The translations under genes and the position numbers were made by a program. A DNA stretch of 64,000 bases from Thalassospira xiamenensis M-5 = DSM 17429 (lineage in GTDB: Bacteria; Pseudomonadota; Alphaproteobacteria; Rhodospirillales; Thalassospiraceae), in contig NZ_CP004388.1 of assembly GCF_000300235.2 (NCBI RefSeq), forward strand, positions 2,337,501 to 2,401,500, read 5' to 3'. Below are positions 43,982 through 52,319 of this stretch, one piece after another. The notes beneath the pieces are model-generated. The model saw only the letters and a list, made by a program, of their open reading frames with translations, was not told the DNA's origin and searched no databases. How positions within the stretch are numbered: position 1 is the first letter of the stretch; each line of letters opens with the position of its first letter.

Positions 43982-44902
43982 ATGATCATGGTCGCAACCC
44001 GAAACAGCATTCCGGTCTATAAACTTTACGGTGAAACCGGCGATACCTTCCCCGGAACCGCCGAACAGATTGCCATTTCCGAACCGGAATTCTTTCATCT
44101 CGAAAGCATCCCGTCGCGATCCAAACTGCATGACCTGCACATTCAGCCGCACCGTCATGCCAATCTGTTTCAGCTGCTTTACATCACCCACGGCCACGCC
44201 GGGATCGAATTTGACGACCGGCAATTCACCATGCAGGTCGGCCATCTGCTGACCCTGCCGCCCGGCACCGTTCACGGCTTCCGTTTCAGCCCCGATATCG
44301 ACGGCTGGGTCATTTCACTGACCGACTATCATTTGCAGGAAATTCTGGCCCCTGCCCCGAAATTGCTTGCACGCCTTGACCGACCACTTTGCGTTGATGC
44401 ATCGGCAACCGCCGATCAGCCAAGCCCGACCGATTTCCTGATCCGTCAACTGGTCGCGGAATATTACGGACATAATACCGGGCGGTTATATGCGCTGCGT
44501 AACATATTGGGATTGCTGTTGCTCGGCATCGGCCGCGATGCGCCCTCGGGTGATCCGGCACGGCTTAGCCGCAAGGAACAGAAAACCGCCAAGTTCCGCA
44601 AATTCCAATCCCTGATCGAAACCTTCTACAAACAGCACAAACCGCTGGAATTCTACGCGCGCGAAATCGGCATCACCACGACACAGCTCAACCGCATAGC
44701 CAAGGACATCTATGGCATGACCGCCATCGAAGTCCTCCATCACCGCCTGATCCTCGAAGCCAAACGCACCCTGATCTATACCGACATCGCGGTTCAGCAG
44801 ATCGCCGATGAACTGGGCTTTCGCGATGCCGGCTATTTCTCGCGCTTTTTCGCCAAAAAGGCCGCGATGTCACCGGTCCAGTTCCGGCAGGATCACCGGT
44901 AA
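43982..44902 (+). CDS. pobR: AraC-family regulator, PobR-like
   Basis: A 306-residue regulator. The N-terminal cupin begins IPVYKLYGE and includes LHDLHIQPHRHANLFQLLYITHG, as in the AraC-type PobR/PobC of pseudomonads from memory; the C-terminal AraC HTH pair is ITTTQLNRIAKDIYG and QIADELGFRDAGYFSRFFAKK. Such proteins sense 4-hydroxybenzoate and activate pobA. ATG 43982 or 43988. It follows the TRAP operon across a terminator. pobA itself lies 16 kb away at 60.6-61.8 kb, which is unusual. Confidence 0.75.
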   Translation: MIMVATRNSIPVYKLYGETGDTFPGTAEQIAISEPEFFHLESIPSRSKLHDLHIQPHRHANLFQLLYITHGHAGIEFDDRQFTMQVGHLLTLPPGTVHGFRFSPDIDGWVISLTDYHLQEILAPAPKLLARLDRPLCVDASATADQPSPTDFLIRQLVAEYYGHNTGRLYALRNILGLLLLGIGRDAPSGDPARLSRKEQKTAKFRKFQSLIETFYKQHKPLEFYAREIGITTTQLNRIAKDIYGMTAIEVLHHRLILEAKRTLIYTDIAVQQIADELGFRDAGYFSRFFAKKAAMSPVQFRQDHR

Positions 44903-44925
44903 CATTCGGCCAAATCCGGGACCGG

Positions 44926-45381
44926 TCAAAGCCAGCCACCCGTCCCGCTCAGATGCTTGGGCAAATCACCAAGCGGCACATTGGTCAGATCCTTGACGAT
45001 TTCCCCGTCAAGCGCCTCGGCCAGCGGTTTGGGCATTTTGGTGCGGACCTCGCCCATCACCTTGGGCGGCGCAATCACGATCAGATTGTCAAACCTGCCC
45101 TGCTTGCACTCGTCGGCAAGATATCTGACGACATCATCGACGAATTCCTTCTGGGCATGTTCATGCGGATCGGATGCCGGGGGCATGGCGTGGCGTTGCT
45201 GATTACCTGCCGGATTGGCAAAACCGCGTCCCGGTTTGTCGCTGGCGATTTCCTGACTGGATCGGTTATCGGCCTGCATTTCCTCGACCGTTTCCAGATG
45301 ACGGCCTTCGGCATCGCGCGTAACCGCAATCACATGCGCCTTGCCACCGTCGGCGACGAGAATCCACTGGTTCTTATGCAT
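44926..45381 (-). CDS. Host-attachment-family protein (PF10116-like)
   Basis: A 151-residue soluble protein starting MHKNQWILVADGGKAHVIAV, the family start, and containing HEHAQKEFVDDVVRYLADECKQGRFDNLIVIAPPKVMGEVR, the conserved core of the Protein-required-for-attachment-to-host-cells family. The fold is eRF1/RNase-like; the role is not settled. ATG 45381 is chosen over the longer frame to 45447 because it begins the consensus. It is downstream of the ABC operon, separated by a hairpin. Confidence 0.85.
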   Translation of the reverse strand: MHKNQWILVADGGKAHVIAVTRDAEGRHLETVEEMQADNRSSQEIASDKPGRGFANPAGNQQRHAMPPASDPHEHAQKEFVDDVVRYLADECKQGRFDNLIVIAPPKVMGEVRTKMPKPLAEALDGEIVKDLTNVPLGDLPKHLSGTGGWL

Positions 45382-45407
45382 TTCAACCTGCCTTTTTGTT
45401 GGGACTG

Positions 45408-45433
45408 TCCCCGGAACGTTACGGGGACAGCTT
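45408..45433 (-). terminator. Stem-loop after the ABC importer operon
   Basis: CTGTCCCCG (about 45408-45416) pairs with CGGGGACAG (45425-45433) with an 8-nt loop. On the minus strand it follows the permease stop at 45473; the T tract is poor, so termination strength is uncertain. Confidence 0.55.
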
Positions 45434-45472
45434 TGGTTCCAAATCAAGGCAGATCAAACAGTCCGAAATCGA

Positions 45473-46306
45473 TTATCGCCAGCCCAGCAACCAGCGATCC
45501 AGCCGCCCAAGCAACCACGAAACGCACAAGCCCAAAAGTGACAGAACCACCACACCGGCAATAAGCTGATCGGTCTGATAGAGGTTCCCGGCTGCCAGAA
45601 TAAGCGCCCCGATGCCGTATTGCGCGCCGATCATTTCGGCCGCGATCAGAAGGATGATCGCGATCGAGGATGAAATACGAAACCCTGACAGGATGGTCGG
45701 CAACGCACCGGGCAGGATGATCTTGCGGATCACCGACCACATCGGCAGATCAAAGCTCTGCCCCATGCGGATCAGGTTGCGCTGCACATTGTCCACCCCG
45801 CCAAAGGTATTGATCACGGTCGGGAAAAACACGCCAAAGGCAATGGTGGCAAATTTCGATGGTTCACCAATGCCAAACCAGATGATGAAAAGCGGCAAAA
45901 GGGCGATTTTCGGGATCGGGAAAAGGGCCGATACAAACGCCACACCGGGCGACCGCGCCCAGCTGAACATCCCCACCAGAAAACCAACAAAAAGCCCGGC
46001 CACCGTCCCCATGATCCAACCGCCAACAAGCCGCTGCAACGATGCGCCAAGATGCAGCCAAAGATCACCCGTGACAATCAACTGCCAAAGCGCCTTGGCG
46101 ACTGCAACCGGGCTTGGCATCGCAAGTTCGCTGATCACACCCGTGCTTGATCCCAATTGCCAAAGCGCAATCACGGCAACGAAAAAGCCCCACGCCGCAA
46201 CCGGATTGGCCTTCGGGTTAAAGCCCGTCGCGCGAAAACGCACATGGCTTGCCGGTGACGCCGCACTTTGGGGTTCTGCCCGGACTTCGCTGATATCATG
46301 CAACAT
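45473..46306 (-). CDS. ABC transporter permease (SsuC/TauC-like)
   Basis: A 277-residue binding-protein-dependent permease with about six membrane spans and the EAA-type loop NLIRMGQSFDLPMWSVIRKIILPGALPTILSGFRI. It belongs to the nitrate/sulfonate/taurine group. ATG 46306 is preferred because AAGGAG lies 6 nt upstream and it overlaps the ATPase gene by 11 nt. Substrate unknown. Confidence 0.9.
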   Translation of the reverse strand: MLHDISEVRAEPQSAASPASHVRFRATGFNPKANPVAAWGFFVAVIALWQLGSSTGVISELAMPSPVAVAKALWQLIVTGDLWLHLGASLQRLVGGWIMGTVAGLFVGFLVGMFSWARSPGVAFVSALFPIPKIALLPLFIIWFGIGEPSKFATIAFGVFFPTVINTFGGVDNVQRNLIRMGQSFDLPMWSVIRKIILPGALPTILSGFRISSSIAIILLIAAEMIGAQYGIGALILAAGNLYQTDQLIAGVVVLSLLGLCVSWLLGRLDRWLLGWR

Positions 46307-47069
46307 TTTCAAGCTCCTTATCGGCCGCAATCGCCTCATCCCGGATCAGGTTCCAAAGGGCCTGCTCATGCGCGATCAGCTCCGGCATGCCTTCGCGACG
46401 CTCTGCTATCGGAATATCGATTGTGTGGATTTCCTTGATCGTGCCGGGGCGACGGCGCAATGCCACCACCCGGTTGGCCAGTCGCACGGCTTCGTTCAGG
46501 TTATGCGTCACATAAACCGCCGTCATGCCGGTCCGCGCAAATAACGCGGCAAATTCATCAAGCAGCAAAATCCGCGTCTGCGCGTCAAGGGCTGATAACG
46601 GCTCGTCCATCAGCAAAACCGCCGGGCGGACGGCAAGCGCACGTGCAATCCCGACCCGCTGCTTCATCCCGCCCGAAAGCTGCTTGGGATACGCATCGCG
46701 GAAATCCGATAAATTGGTCTGCGCCAGAACCTCGGCCACCCGCGCCTCAAGGTCCGCCTTGGATAATCCATGATCTTCAAGCACAAGGCTGATATTGCCC
46801 GCCACCGTCCGCCACGGCAAAAGCGCGAAATCCTGAAACACATAAGTCAGCGGGTTAAGGCACCCGTCCGGGGTGGCCTTATCGCAAATCAGAATCTCGC
46901 CGCGTGTCGGGGCCAGCAATCCGCCAATGATCGACAGCAATGTCGATTTGCCGCAGCCCGACGGCCCGATCAATGCCACGACCTCGCCCGGCTCGATCCC
47001 GAAATCGATATCGCGCAGCGCCTCGACCTGATCATATGAATGGCAAATACCCTTGATTTGCAGCCGCAT
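46296..47069 (-). CDS. ABC transporter ATP-binding protein (SsuB/TauB-like)
   Basis: A 257-residue ATPase with Walker A GPSGCGKST, signature LSGGMKQRVGIARAL, Walker B VLLMDEPLSALD and the switch His in YVTHNLNEAVRL. It powers import with the permease at 45473-46306 and the binding protein at 47153-48223. It lies 83 nt after the binding-protein gene. Confidence 0.93.
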   Translation of the reverse strand: MRLQIKGICHSYDQVEALRDIDFGIEPGEVVALIGPSGCGKSTLLSIIGGLLAPTRGEILICDKATPDGCLNPLTYVFQDFALLPWRTVAGNISLVLEDHGLSKADLEARVAEVLAQTNLSDFRDAYPKQLSGGMKQRVGIARALAVRPAVLLMDEPLSALDAQTRILLLDEFAALFARTGMTAVYVTHNLNEAVRLANRVVALRRRPGTIKEIHTIDIPIAERREGMPELIAHEQALWNLIRDEAIAADKELENVA

Positions 47070-47152
47070 GGCACAATCCGTTTATCTGAAATCTACAAAT
47101 GAAACGACCGGGCCAGCCGACAACTCAACCGGCCCGGTCGGAAAATATCGCC

Positions 47153-48223
47153 TTACTCGGTCAAGGCCGGGATAAAGCTGGTATCGATGAATTTCGCCGG
47201 ATCGGCATCGGCGGAAACAAAGCCGCGATCCTGATACCATTTGACCTGCGCCCTGACATCGGCAACGTCAAGTCTGGCTTCTTCGGTGATGAACATCGCG
47301 CCATTGCGGATTTTCGGATAGGCCTTGTCCGCCGGATCGTTGGCATAAACATATTTATGCACGATCTCCAAAATCTCCTGCGTGGTGTCGCTCTCCACAA
47401 GCTTGCCATCCGCATCCGTCGCCAGAAGGGCCGCACGGTAATCCGCCACACCCTTCTGATAGGCGCGCACGAATTTCTCGACCATCTCGCGGTTTTCTTC
47501 AACATTCTCGGTCGATGTAAACAGGCCACCGACCTGATAAGGCACGTAATCCTTCACCCAGCCGATAATGTGCGCCGCCCCCGCATTGGCCAGCGGCTTT
47601 GCGATATGCGGCACGATGATCATGCTATCGACCTGCCCGCTTTTAAGCGCGCCAATCATGTTGGGTACGGACTGCAACGGTTTAAGCGAAACACTTTCCG
47701 GGTCAAACCCGGCTTTCTCCGCCACATTACCGATCATGTAATGGAAACTCGACCCGACCTGCGACAGCGCAAAGCTATGACCGGGCAATTTATCAACCGA
47801 TGTCAGTCCCGCATCAAACGCCGCATTGGACGCCAGAATGGCCGATCCGTCATAACCCGGATCTTCATGCAACTGCGCGCCAATAACCTTAAGCGCGCCC
47901 TTGGCCGCAAGGTTAAAGAACCCGCCCGTAAACGCCGTCACGCCAAAATCGGCATCGCCCGATGCAATCGCCACCGCCACCGGCTGGGCCGCCTGAAAGA
48001 TCGAAATCTCGGCATCAAGGCCCTCGTCGGCAAGGTAACCCTTTTCCTTGGCAATAAATAACGGCGCGCTTGAAACAAACGCCAGTGCCGCAATATCGAC
48101 CTTCTCGTTGGCTTGTGCGGCCTGTGCGCCAAACGCCACAAGGGCGCTCGCCCCCATCGCCAATGCCGCAACCGATCCACGCGCCAGCCGTGCCGCGCCC
48201 GCCATTCCCCTCATCGAAACCAT
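47153..48223 (-). CDS. ABC transporter substrate-binding protein (NMT1/SsuA-like)
   Basis: A 356-residue periplasmic binding protein. The signal peptide runs MVSMRGMAGAARLARG then SVAALAMGASALVAFG with cleavage near AQA/ANEKV. KVDIAALAFVSSAPLFIAKEKGYLADEGLDAEI is the SsuA/TauA/NMT1 start, followed by GDADFGVTAFTGGFFNLAAKG. GGAGG sits 5 nt before ATG 48223. Ligands of this group include sulfonates, nitrate, thiamine precursors and aromatic acids; none is favoured by sequence, though it lies near aromatic-degradation genes. Confidence 0.9.
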   Translation of the reverse strand: MVSMRGMAGAARLARGSVAALAMGASALVAFGAQAAQANEKVDIAALAFVSSAPLFIAKEKGYLADEGLDAEISIFQAAQPVAVAIASGDADFGVTAFTGGFFNLAAKGALKVIGAQLHEDPGYDGSAILASNAAFDAGLTSVDKLPGHSFALSQVGSSFHYMIGNVAEKAGFDPESVSLKPLQSVPNMIGALKSGQVDSMIIVPHIAKPLANAGAAHIIGWVKDYVPYQVGGLFTSTENVEENREMVEKFVRAYQKGVADYRAALLATDADGKLVESDTTQEILEIVHKYVYANDPADKAYPKIRNGAMFITEEARLDVADVRAQVKWYQDRGFVSADADPAKFIDTSFIPALTE

Positions 48224-48760
48224 GTTTCCTCCACAGGATCATTTTTTTGAATGCATTATAACCTTCGGAATTTTGTTAGCCGATTTATCGACAAATTGCC
48301 AATCTTTGCCGCATTTTTCCGCCAAAAGGGTCGATTTCACCCTTAATGCGCAAGTCACTCCGCCCCCTATTTCCGCCAAGGTCGAATTTGCGCGGGTCTC
48401 CCGCCATTGCCGTACCACGCTCTCCCATCTTTCTATCCCCCCTCTACCGTCACTCCCGCGAAAGCGGGAACCCATCGGGCCAAAACCTCCATCACCGAAA
48501 TCGGAGAAACCCGGAACCGCTGACTGGATGCCCGCCTTCGCGGGCATGACGTGGATGGGTCAGGCCCCCGATACTTGCCTTGCACAAAACAACCGTCGCC
48601 CCGCCTCGCCTCGCTTCCTTTACCGTCGCCTCGCCCCTCTACCGTCACTCCCGCGAACGCGGGAGTCCATCTCACGGCAAGCGCCCGCATCCCGCAAATT
48701 GCCATCCCCCGCCAAACCGGCTAAAACCGCCTGACATAACCCTCGGCACAAAGGCCCCGC
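48224..48760. repeat. Intergenic region with interspersed palindromic repeats
   Basis: A gene-free 537-nt stretch. The left part (48224-48440) is AT-rich and likely holds the ABC operon promoter. Near-identical units with core CACTCCCGCGAA-N-GCGGGA occur at 48451-48469 and 48646-48664, each preceded by CCTCTACCGT. An opposite-facing partner, TGGATGCCCGCC...GGCATGACG, is at 48526-48552. Each forms a hairpin. Such palindromes are dispersed repeats in alphaproteobacterial genomes; their frames encode spurious PAKAGIQ-like peptides. Confidence 0.75.
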
Positions 48761-49987
48761 ATGTCATCAAACCCGGACATCCCAACCCCAGAACCAAACG
48801 GCAAAACCGCGATGATCATCGGCGCGGGTCCGGCGGGGCTGATGGCCGCCGAACGGCTGGCCGGGTCCGGTCATGCCGTCACGATCTATGAAGGCATGCC
48901 AAGTGCGGGGCGCAAATTCCTGATGGCCGGGAAATCGGGGCTTAACATCACCCATGCCGAAGACCTCGAAACGTTTTTGTCGCGCTATGGCACCTCGCGC
49001 GCACGGCTCGAACCGCACTTACGCAAATTCGGCCCAACCGAAATCCGCGACTGGTGTGCCGGGCTTGGCATCGAAACCTTTGTCGGCTCCTCTGGCCGCG
49101 TTTTTCCGACCGCGATGAAGGCAAGCCCGCTTTTGCGCGCCTGGCTTAGGCGTCTGGATGGTTTGGGCTGCAAAATCCATTACCGCCATTACTGGACCGG
49201 CTGGGATGAAAACGGAAATGCCGTTTTCAAAACCCCGGACGGCGAAGTGACCGCCACGGCTGACATCACCGTTCTGGCATTGGGCGGCGGAAGCTGGAAA
49301 CGGCTGGGACCTGATGGCAAATGGATGGAAATCCTTAAATTCGCCGGGATCAGATGCAATCCATTCAAACCGGCCAATTGCGGCTTTGACGTCGCCTGGA
49401 CCGACCATCTGATCGATAAATGCGCAGGGTCGCCTGTCAAGGCCGTGACGCTGACGGTTAAAACCAAATCCGGCCCGCAAACCGTGCGCGGCGAATTTGT
49501 GATTTCCAAAACCGGGATCGAAGGCAGTGCCGTCTATGCCATCTCGGCAGCCCTTCGCGATCAATGGCTTGAAACCGGCGATGCTACCGTGACGCTGGAC
49601 CTAACACCCGACCGCGGCCTGGTCGATGTCACCACGCGCTTAAACAAACCACGCGGCAAAAACTCGCTTGGCAACCACCTGCGCAAAACACTCGGTCTGG
49701 ACGCCACCAAAACCGCCCTCGTTTTCGAAGTCACCCCGCGCGCAACCCTGAACGATCCCGCCAAACTCGCAACCGCGATCAAGGCCCTGCCGCTTAAAAT
49801 CACCAAACCCCGCCCGATTGACGAGGCCATCAGCACAGCGGGCGGTGTCGCATGGGAAGAACTCGACGACACCTTCCAACTCAAAAAACGCCCCGGCACC
49901 TATTGCGTGGGCGAGATGGTCGATTGGGAAGCGCCGACGGGGGGGTATTTGTTGAGTGGGTGTTTGATTGGCAAGCTCTTGAAATAG
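48761..49987 (+). CDS. TIGR03862-family NAD(P)/FAD-dependent flavoprotein (HI0933-like)
   Basis: A 408-residue flavoprotein: IIGAGPAGLMAAERLA is the FAD loop, AGRKFLMAGKSGLNITHAED the HI0933 consensus, and STAGGVAWEELDD plus CVGEMVDWEAPTGGYLLSGC the C-terminal family block. The reaction is not established. The last ~60 bases (49926-49986) use G/T-rich codons such as repeated TTG, unlike the rest of the gene, and the AT-rich island begins directly after. Confidence 0.9.
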   Translation: MSSNPDIPTPEPNGKTAMIIGAGPAGLMAAERLAGSGHAVTIYEGMPSAGRKFLMAGKSGLNITHAEDLETFLSRYGTSRARLEPHLRKFGPTEIRDWCAGLGIETFVGSSGRVFPTAMKASPLLRAWLRRLDGLGCKIHYRHYWTGWDENGNAVFKTPDGEVTATADITVLALGGGSWKRLGPDGKWMEILKFAGIRCNPFKPANCGFDVAWTDHLIDKCAGSPVKAVTLTVKTKSGPQTVRGEFVISKTGIEGSAVYAISAALRDQWLETGDATVTLDLTPDRGLVDVTTRLNKPRGKNSLGNHLRKTLGLDATKTALVFEVTPRATLNDPAKLATAIKALPLKITKPRPIDEAISTAGGVAWEELDDTFQLKKRPGTYCVGEMVDWEAPTGGYLLSGCLIGKLLK

Positions 49988-50079
49988 CACACATCCCCTC
50001 CAAGGCACACTTACCAGTTGAATTAGAACGACATAATAAGTATGGTATTCGAAGACTGACCTGTGGAGGAACAACAATA

Positions 50080-50541
50080 ATGAACGATAACTCATCAGAA
50101 TCGCGTTATGATCAGACCACTGCGGAACAGTCACTAGCTACCACTGAATTCAAAGAAGCACTTCCACCAAATTGTCCTCCAGATGGCGCTAAAAATCCAG
50201 TTACCCAAGTCGTCTTGAGGCTGGTGTCAAGTCAAGACGTGAGTGAAGAAGACTTTTTTTCTTATGCCAAACTTGGCAAGAAGCCACATTTTGATGTATG
50301 TCCATGCCTCTTGGCGTCGTGCTCGGTTTTTTCATCATCGAGTGGCCATCATCGGATTGGTGCACATATTAAACTCCCAAAATTGCGCGAGAGAAAATAT
50401 GTAGCCAAAGTGAAGCTCACACCACAAAGCGGTCTAGTTCAATACGCAAACTCAAACAGCGGACACATCGATCTTTGGATGTTTTCGACTTTTAACCCTT
50501 TAGAAAACGTACTAGAAGTACTAGACGTAAAATCGATATGA
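50080..50541 (+). CDS. Unknown protein A of the AT-rich two-gene cassette
   Basis: A 153-residue soluble protein, not recognised as a named family. After a polar N-terminus (about residues 1-38) it shows VVLRLVSSQDVSEEDFFSYAKLG, then DVCPCLLASCSVFSS and, near the end, SGHIDLWMFSTF. I recall short uncharacterised proteins with a similar RxVSxxxxxxxDFxS start and ScSVF core in mobile regions, but cannot name the family. ATG 50080 has GGAGG about 10 nt upstream. Its stop overlaps the next start (ATGA, 50538-50541). Base composition differs sharply from the surroundings. Confidence 0.7.
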   Translation: MNDNSSESRYDQTTAEQSLATTEFKEALPPNCPPDGAKNPVTQVVLRLVSSQDVSEEDFFSYAKLGKKPHFDVCPCLLASCSVFSSSSGHHRIGAHIKLPKLRERKYVAKVKLTPQSGLVQYANSNSGHIDLWMFSTFNPLENVLEVLDVKSI

Positions 50542-51572
50542 AAAAATCATTAACAATCAAAAACGTACTAGTATTCTACGATGAGCCTCAAGTTGTTCTC
50601 CTTGAGGGAGCAAAGAAGATTCATTCCATAGCCGTAGCTATTGAAAAAGAAGGAATGGAATATCCTTTCTTTTGCTGCGAGATATACAAACGAGACTGGC
50701 TAAAGTATTTAAATCAAAAGGCAGATCTTTATTTCTTATTCAGCAACGCCCTAAATCGAAAATATTACTTTTTCGATTGGAATGACCAAAACGATCGCAA
50801 AGTAAACCTGATAAAGGCCACTGAAGAAGAAATAAAAAATCCAGAGTTCTGGCCGGAACGAGGTTTTTTTGCCGTAAACCATACAGAGACTCTAGCTGGT
50901 GAGAATGACCAAAGCCGAGCAATCCAGACCTTCGAAATAGATGGTTCTTGGGCCGCTGTCGATTTTTCTGCGTTTTATGCGAAAATGGCAGACCTGTACG
51001 GCTTAGCATTCATTGATCAACTTATGGAAGATAATGAAAAGAGTGCAGCGACTGAACTTTCACTCAAATCATCAATTGTAAGCAAACTTTGGCGCGGCGG
51101 GGGAAGCTATGTTGGCTTCTACTCTGACTTGATGAACACAATTAAGGGCATGGTCCCGCTGAACGTCAAAAAAATTCAGTATGCATCGCCCGGCACTATC
51201 GAGTTTTCAGGGAACCAAGATGTATTCAATGAAATGATGCGTTATTTGAATGAATTCAGTCGAAACCTGAAAGAATCTTCCGAGCGCTACAAACGAATTG
51301 AGACTGTTCTCAAAAGGGAAAAGCTAAAAAAGGCACCGCCTGAAGCATCTTTCTCCAGTACAGCAATGGAGTCTTACGTAAAGAAAAATTCAGACGAATT
51401 GATCAAGCTAATTGGGGTGGGTAGAGAAGAGAATTTCTTCAATGCATGCGGCAAAAATTACGTCGTTTATGCGAAACTGTGCTTATCAATACACAGAAGA
51501 TTAAAGGGAATTTATGATTTCTACTCAGAAGGTCGGGTTGCCAATGCTGAAATGATAGAACTTTCTCAATAA
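50538..51572 (+). CDS. Unknown protein B of the AT-rich two-gene cassette
   Basis: A 344-residue, probably soluble protein. The N-terminal ~85 residues (NVLVFYDEPQVVLLE, ...YPFFCCEIYKRDWLKYL, DLYFLFSNAL) vaguely resemble DUF6575-type domains, which start with a FYDxP turn; this is a weak impression only. The middle (about 120-230) reads as a compact alpha/beta part; the C-terminal ~110 residues are helical and charged (RNLKESSERYKRIETVLKR). It is translationally coupled to protein A. A 60-base stretch from 50701 counts only 18 G/C, against 35 in a 60-base stretch at 49741, so the pair looks imported. Function unknown. Confidence 0.75.
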   Translation: MKKSLTIKNVLVFYDEPQVVLLEGAKKIHSIAVAIEKEGMEYPFFCCEIYKRDWLKYLNQKADLYFLFSNALNRKYYFFDWNDQNDRKVNLIKATEEEIKNPEFWPERGFFAVNHTETLAGENDQSRAIQTFEIDGSWAAVDFSAFYAKMADLYGLAFIDQLMEDNEKSAATELSLKSSIVSKLWRGGGSYVGFYSDLMNTIKGMVPLNVKKIQYASPGTIEFSGNQDVFNEMMRYLNEFSRNLKESSERYKRIETVLKREKLKKAPPEASFSSTAMESYVKKNSDELIKLIGVGREENFFNACGKNYVVYAKLCLSIHRRLKGIYDFYSEGRVANAEMIELSQ

Positions 51573-51890
51573 TCTTTGTGATAGTTTGGCCAGAACGACA
51601 GGGAGTTGTTCATTTGCAACCATTCCCCTATCTACCTTTATCAATACTCATCTCAAAAGCCTCAAAACAATGGGGTAAGTCGTGTTCACCACAGTGATGA
51701 TACGACCAATTCTGAGAATATTTCCGATAACCTATCTGACCTGACTCGGATGACGGATGCGCTACCCCTAAGGCGCTTGGCTTATTATGACAAGTCGGCT
51801 GAAAGCTGTCGCGCGGACTTGCTAAAAATGAGGGCTGACGCATCAGAGCTAGCAAGCTAGCTGTAATTAATTTCCCATGCCGCCCAACAT
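51573..51890. other. Right flank of the AT-rich island, no confident gene
   Basis: A 318-nt stretch. A TTG-started plus frame of 84 codons (51606-51860), ending DLLKMRADASELAS, might be the remnant of a gene end, but has no ribosome site or recognised domain. A perfect palindrome AGCTAGC-AA-GCTAGCT lies at 51847-51862, close to where normal composition resumes. Confidence 0.4.
51847..51862. repeat. 16-nt palindrome at the right edge of the island
   Basis: AGCTAGC and GCTAGCT with two A between them. The loop is too small for an RNA hairpin of that length, so a protein-binding or recombination site is more likely than a terminator. Confidence 0.35.
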
Positions 51891-52082
51891 CTAATGACAA
51901 TGCACAGACCCAGCCTTATTATCCATATGGCAACACTGCCCCGGCGGGGAGCTTTTGCGGCAGCCGCCGCCATGTTCAACCACCTGATCAAACGCGATTG
52001 AACCCTGTGCCGCGGATGTCGGCACCGGCGCGGTCCCCATCGCAAACAGCACACTGATCCCCAGAACCATCATCATTTTCAT
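51891..52082 (-). CDS. Small exported Cys/His-rich protein
   Basis: A 63-residue protein. A signal peptide (MKMMMVLGISVLFAMG, cleavage near TSA/AQG) is followed by a mature peptide whose end packs Cys and His: GGGCRKSSPPGQCCHMD and VHCH. This pattern suggests metal (Cu or Zn) binding or disulfides in the periplasm. ATG 52082 has GGAGG about 9 nt upstream, better than the longer frame from 52184. It is divergent from the MFS gene and shares a control region with twin palindromes, so it may belong to the same response. I do not recognise a named family. Confidence 0.7.
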   Translation of the reverse strand: MKMMMVLGISVLFAMGTAPVPTSAAQGSIAFDQVVEHGGGCRKSSPPGQCCHMDNKAGSVHCH

Positions 52083-52166
52083 CAATCTGTCCTCCCGATT
52101 ACCCACTTGATGATACACCCCTAATACACGCCCGAACACTACCCCTAAGGACAGCCTCGAAAACAA

Positions 52167-52181
52167 GTTGACAAAATCAAC
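52167..52181. promoter_or_regulatory. MarR-type palindrome A
   Basis: GTTGA-CAAAA-TCAAC, perfect 5-nt arms. It overlaps a possible -35 element TTGACA (52168-52173) with TATACT (52189-52194) as -10, spacer 15 nt, directed at the MFS gene. Confidence 0.55.
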
Positions 52182-52193
52182 CACATTTTATAC

Positions 52194-52212
52194 TGGTTGA
52201 TAAAGTCAACCA
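52194..52212. promoter_or_regulatory. MarR-type palindrome B
   Basis: TGGTTGATAAAGTCAACCA has perfect 7-nt arms around TAAAG. Its centre is 29 nt from that of palindrome A, about three turns, as expected for two dimers of the MarR protein encoded at 53787-54260. Confidence 0.6.
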
Positions 52213-52319
52213 TATAGCCGTGCCCGCAACCGCGATATCGGGTGGCATTTTGCCCCGTTTGCCCGCTCCTCGCGCCGCCTCTTGCCACCGCACGCTTTGT
52301 TTTCGGAATGTTGCCCCAC

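Noticed and set aside
47099..48061. Plus-strand frame of 320 codons
   Set aside because: Antisense to the ABC binding-protein gene; no family features.
48239..48705. Minus-strand frames reading MPAKAGIQ... and related peptides
   Set aside because: They are translations of the palindromic repeat units, a classic annotation artefact; no ribosome site or domain.
51628..51900. Minus-strand frame of 90 codons in the island flank
   Set aside because: No ribosome site or recognised motif, and it overlaps another doubtful frame; neither is supported.
51762..52150. 12-nt direct repeat CTACCCCTAAGG at 51762 and 52139
   Set aside because: Repeats of this length are expected by chance in a 64-kb window; the copies do not bound the composition shift.
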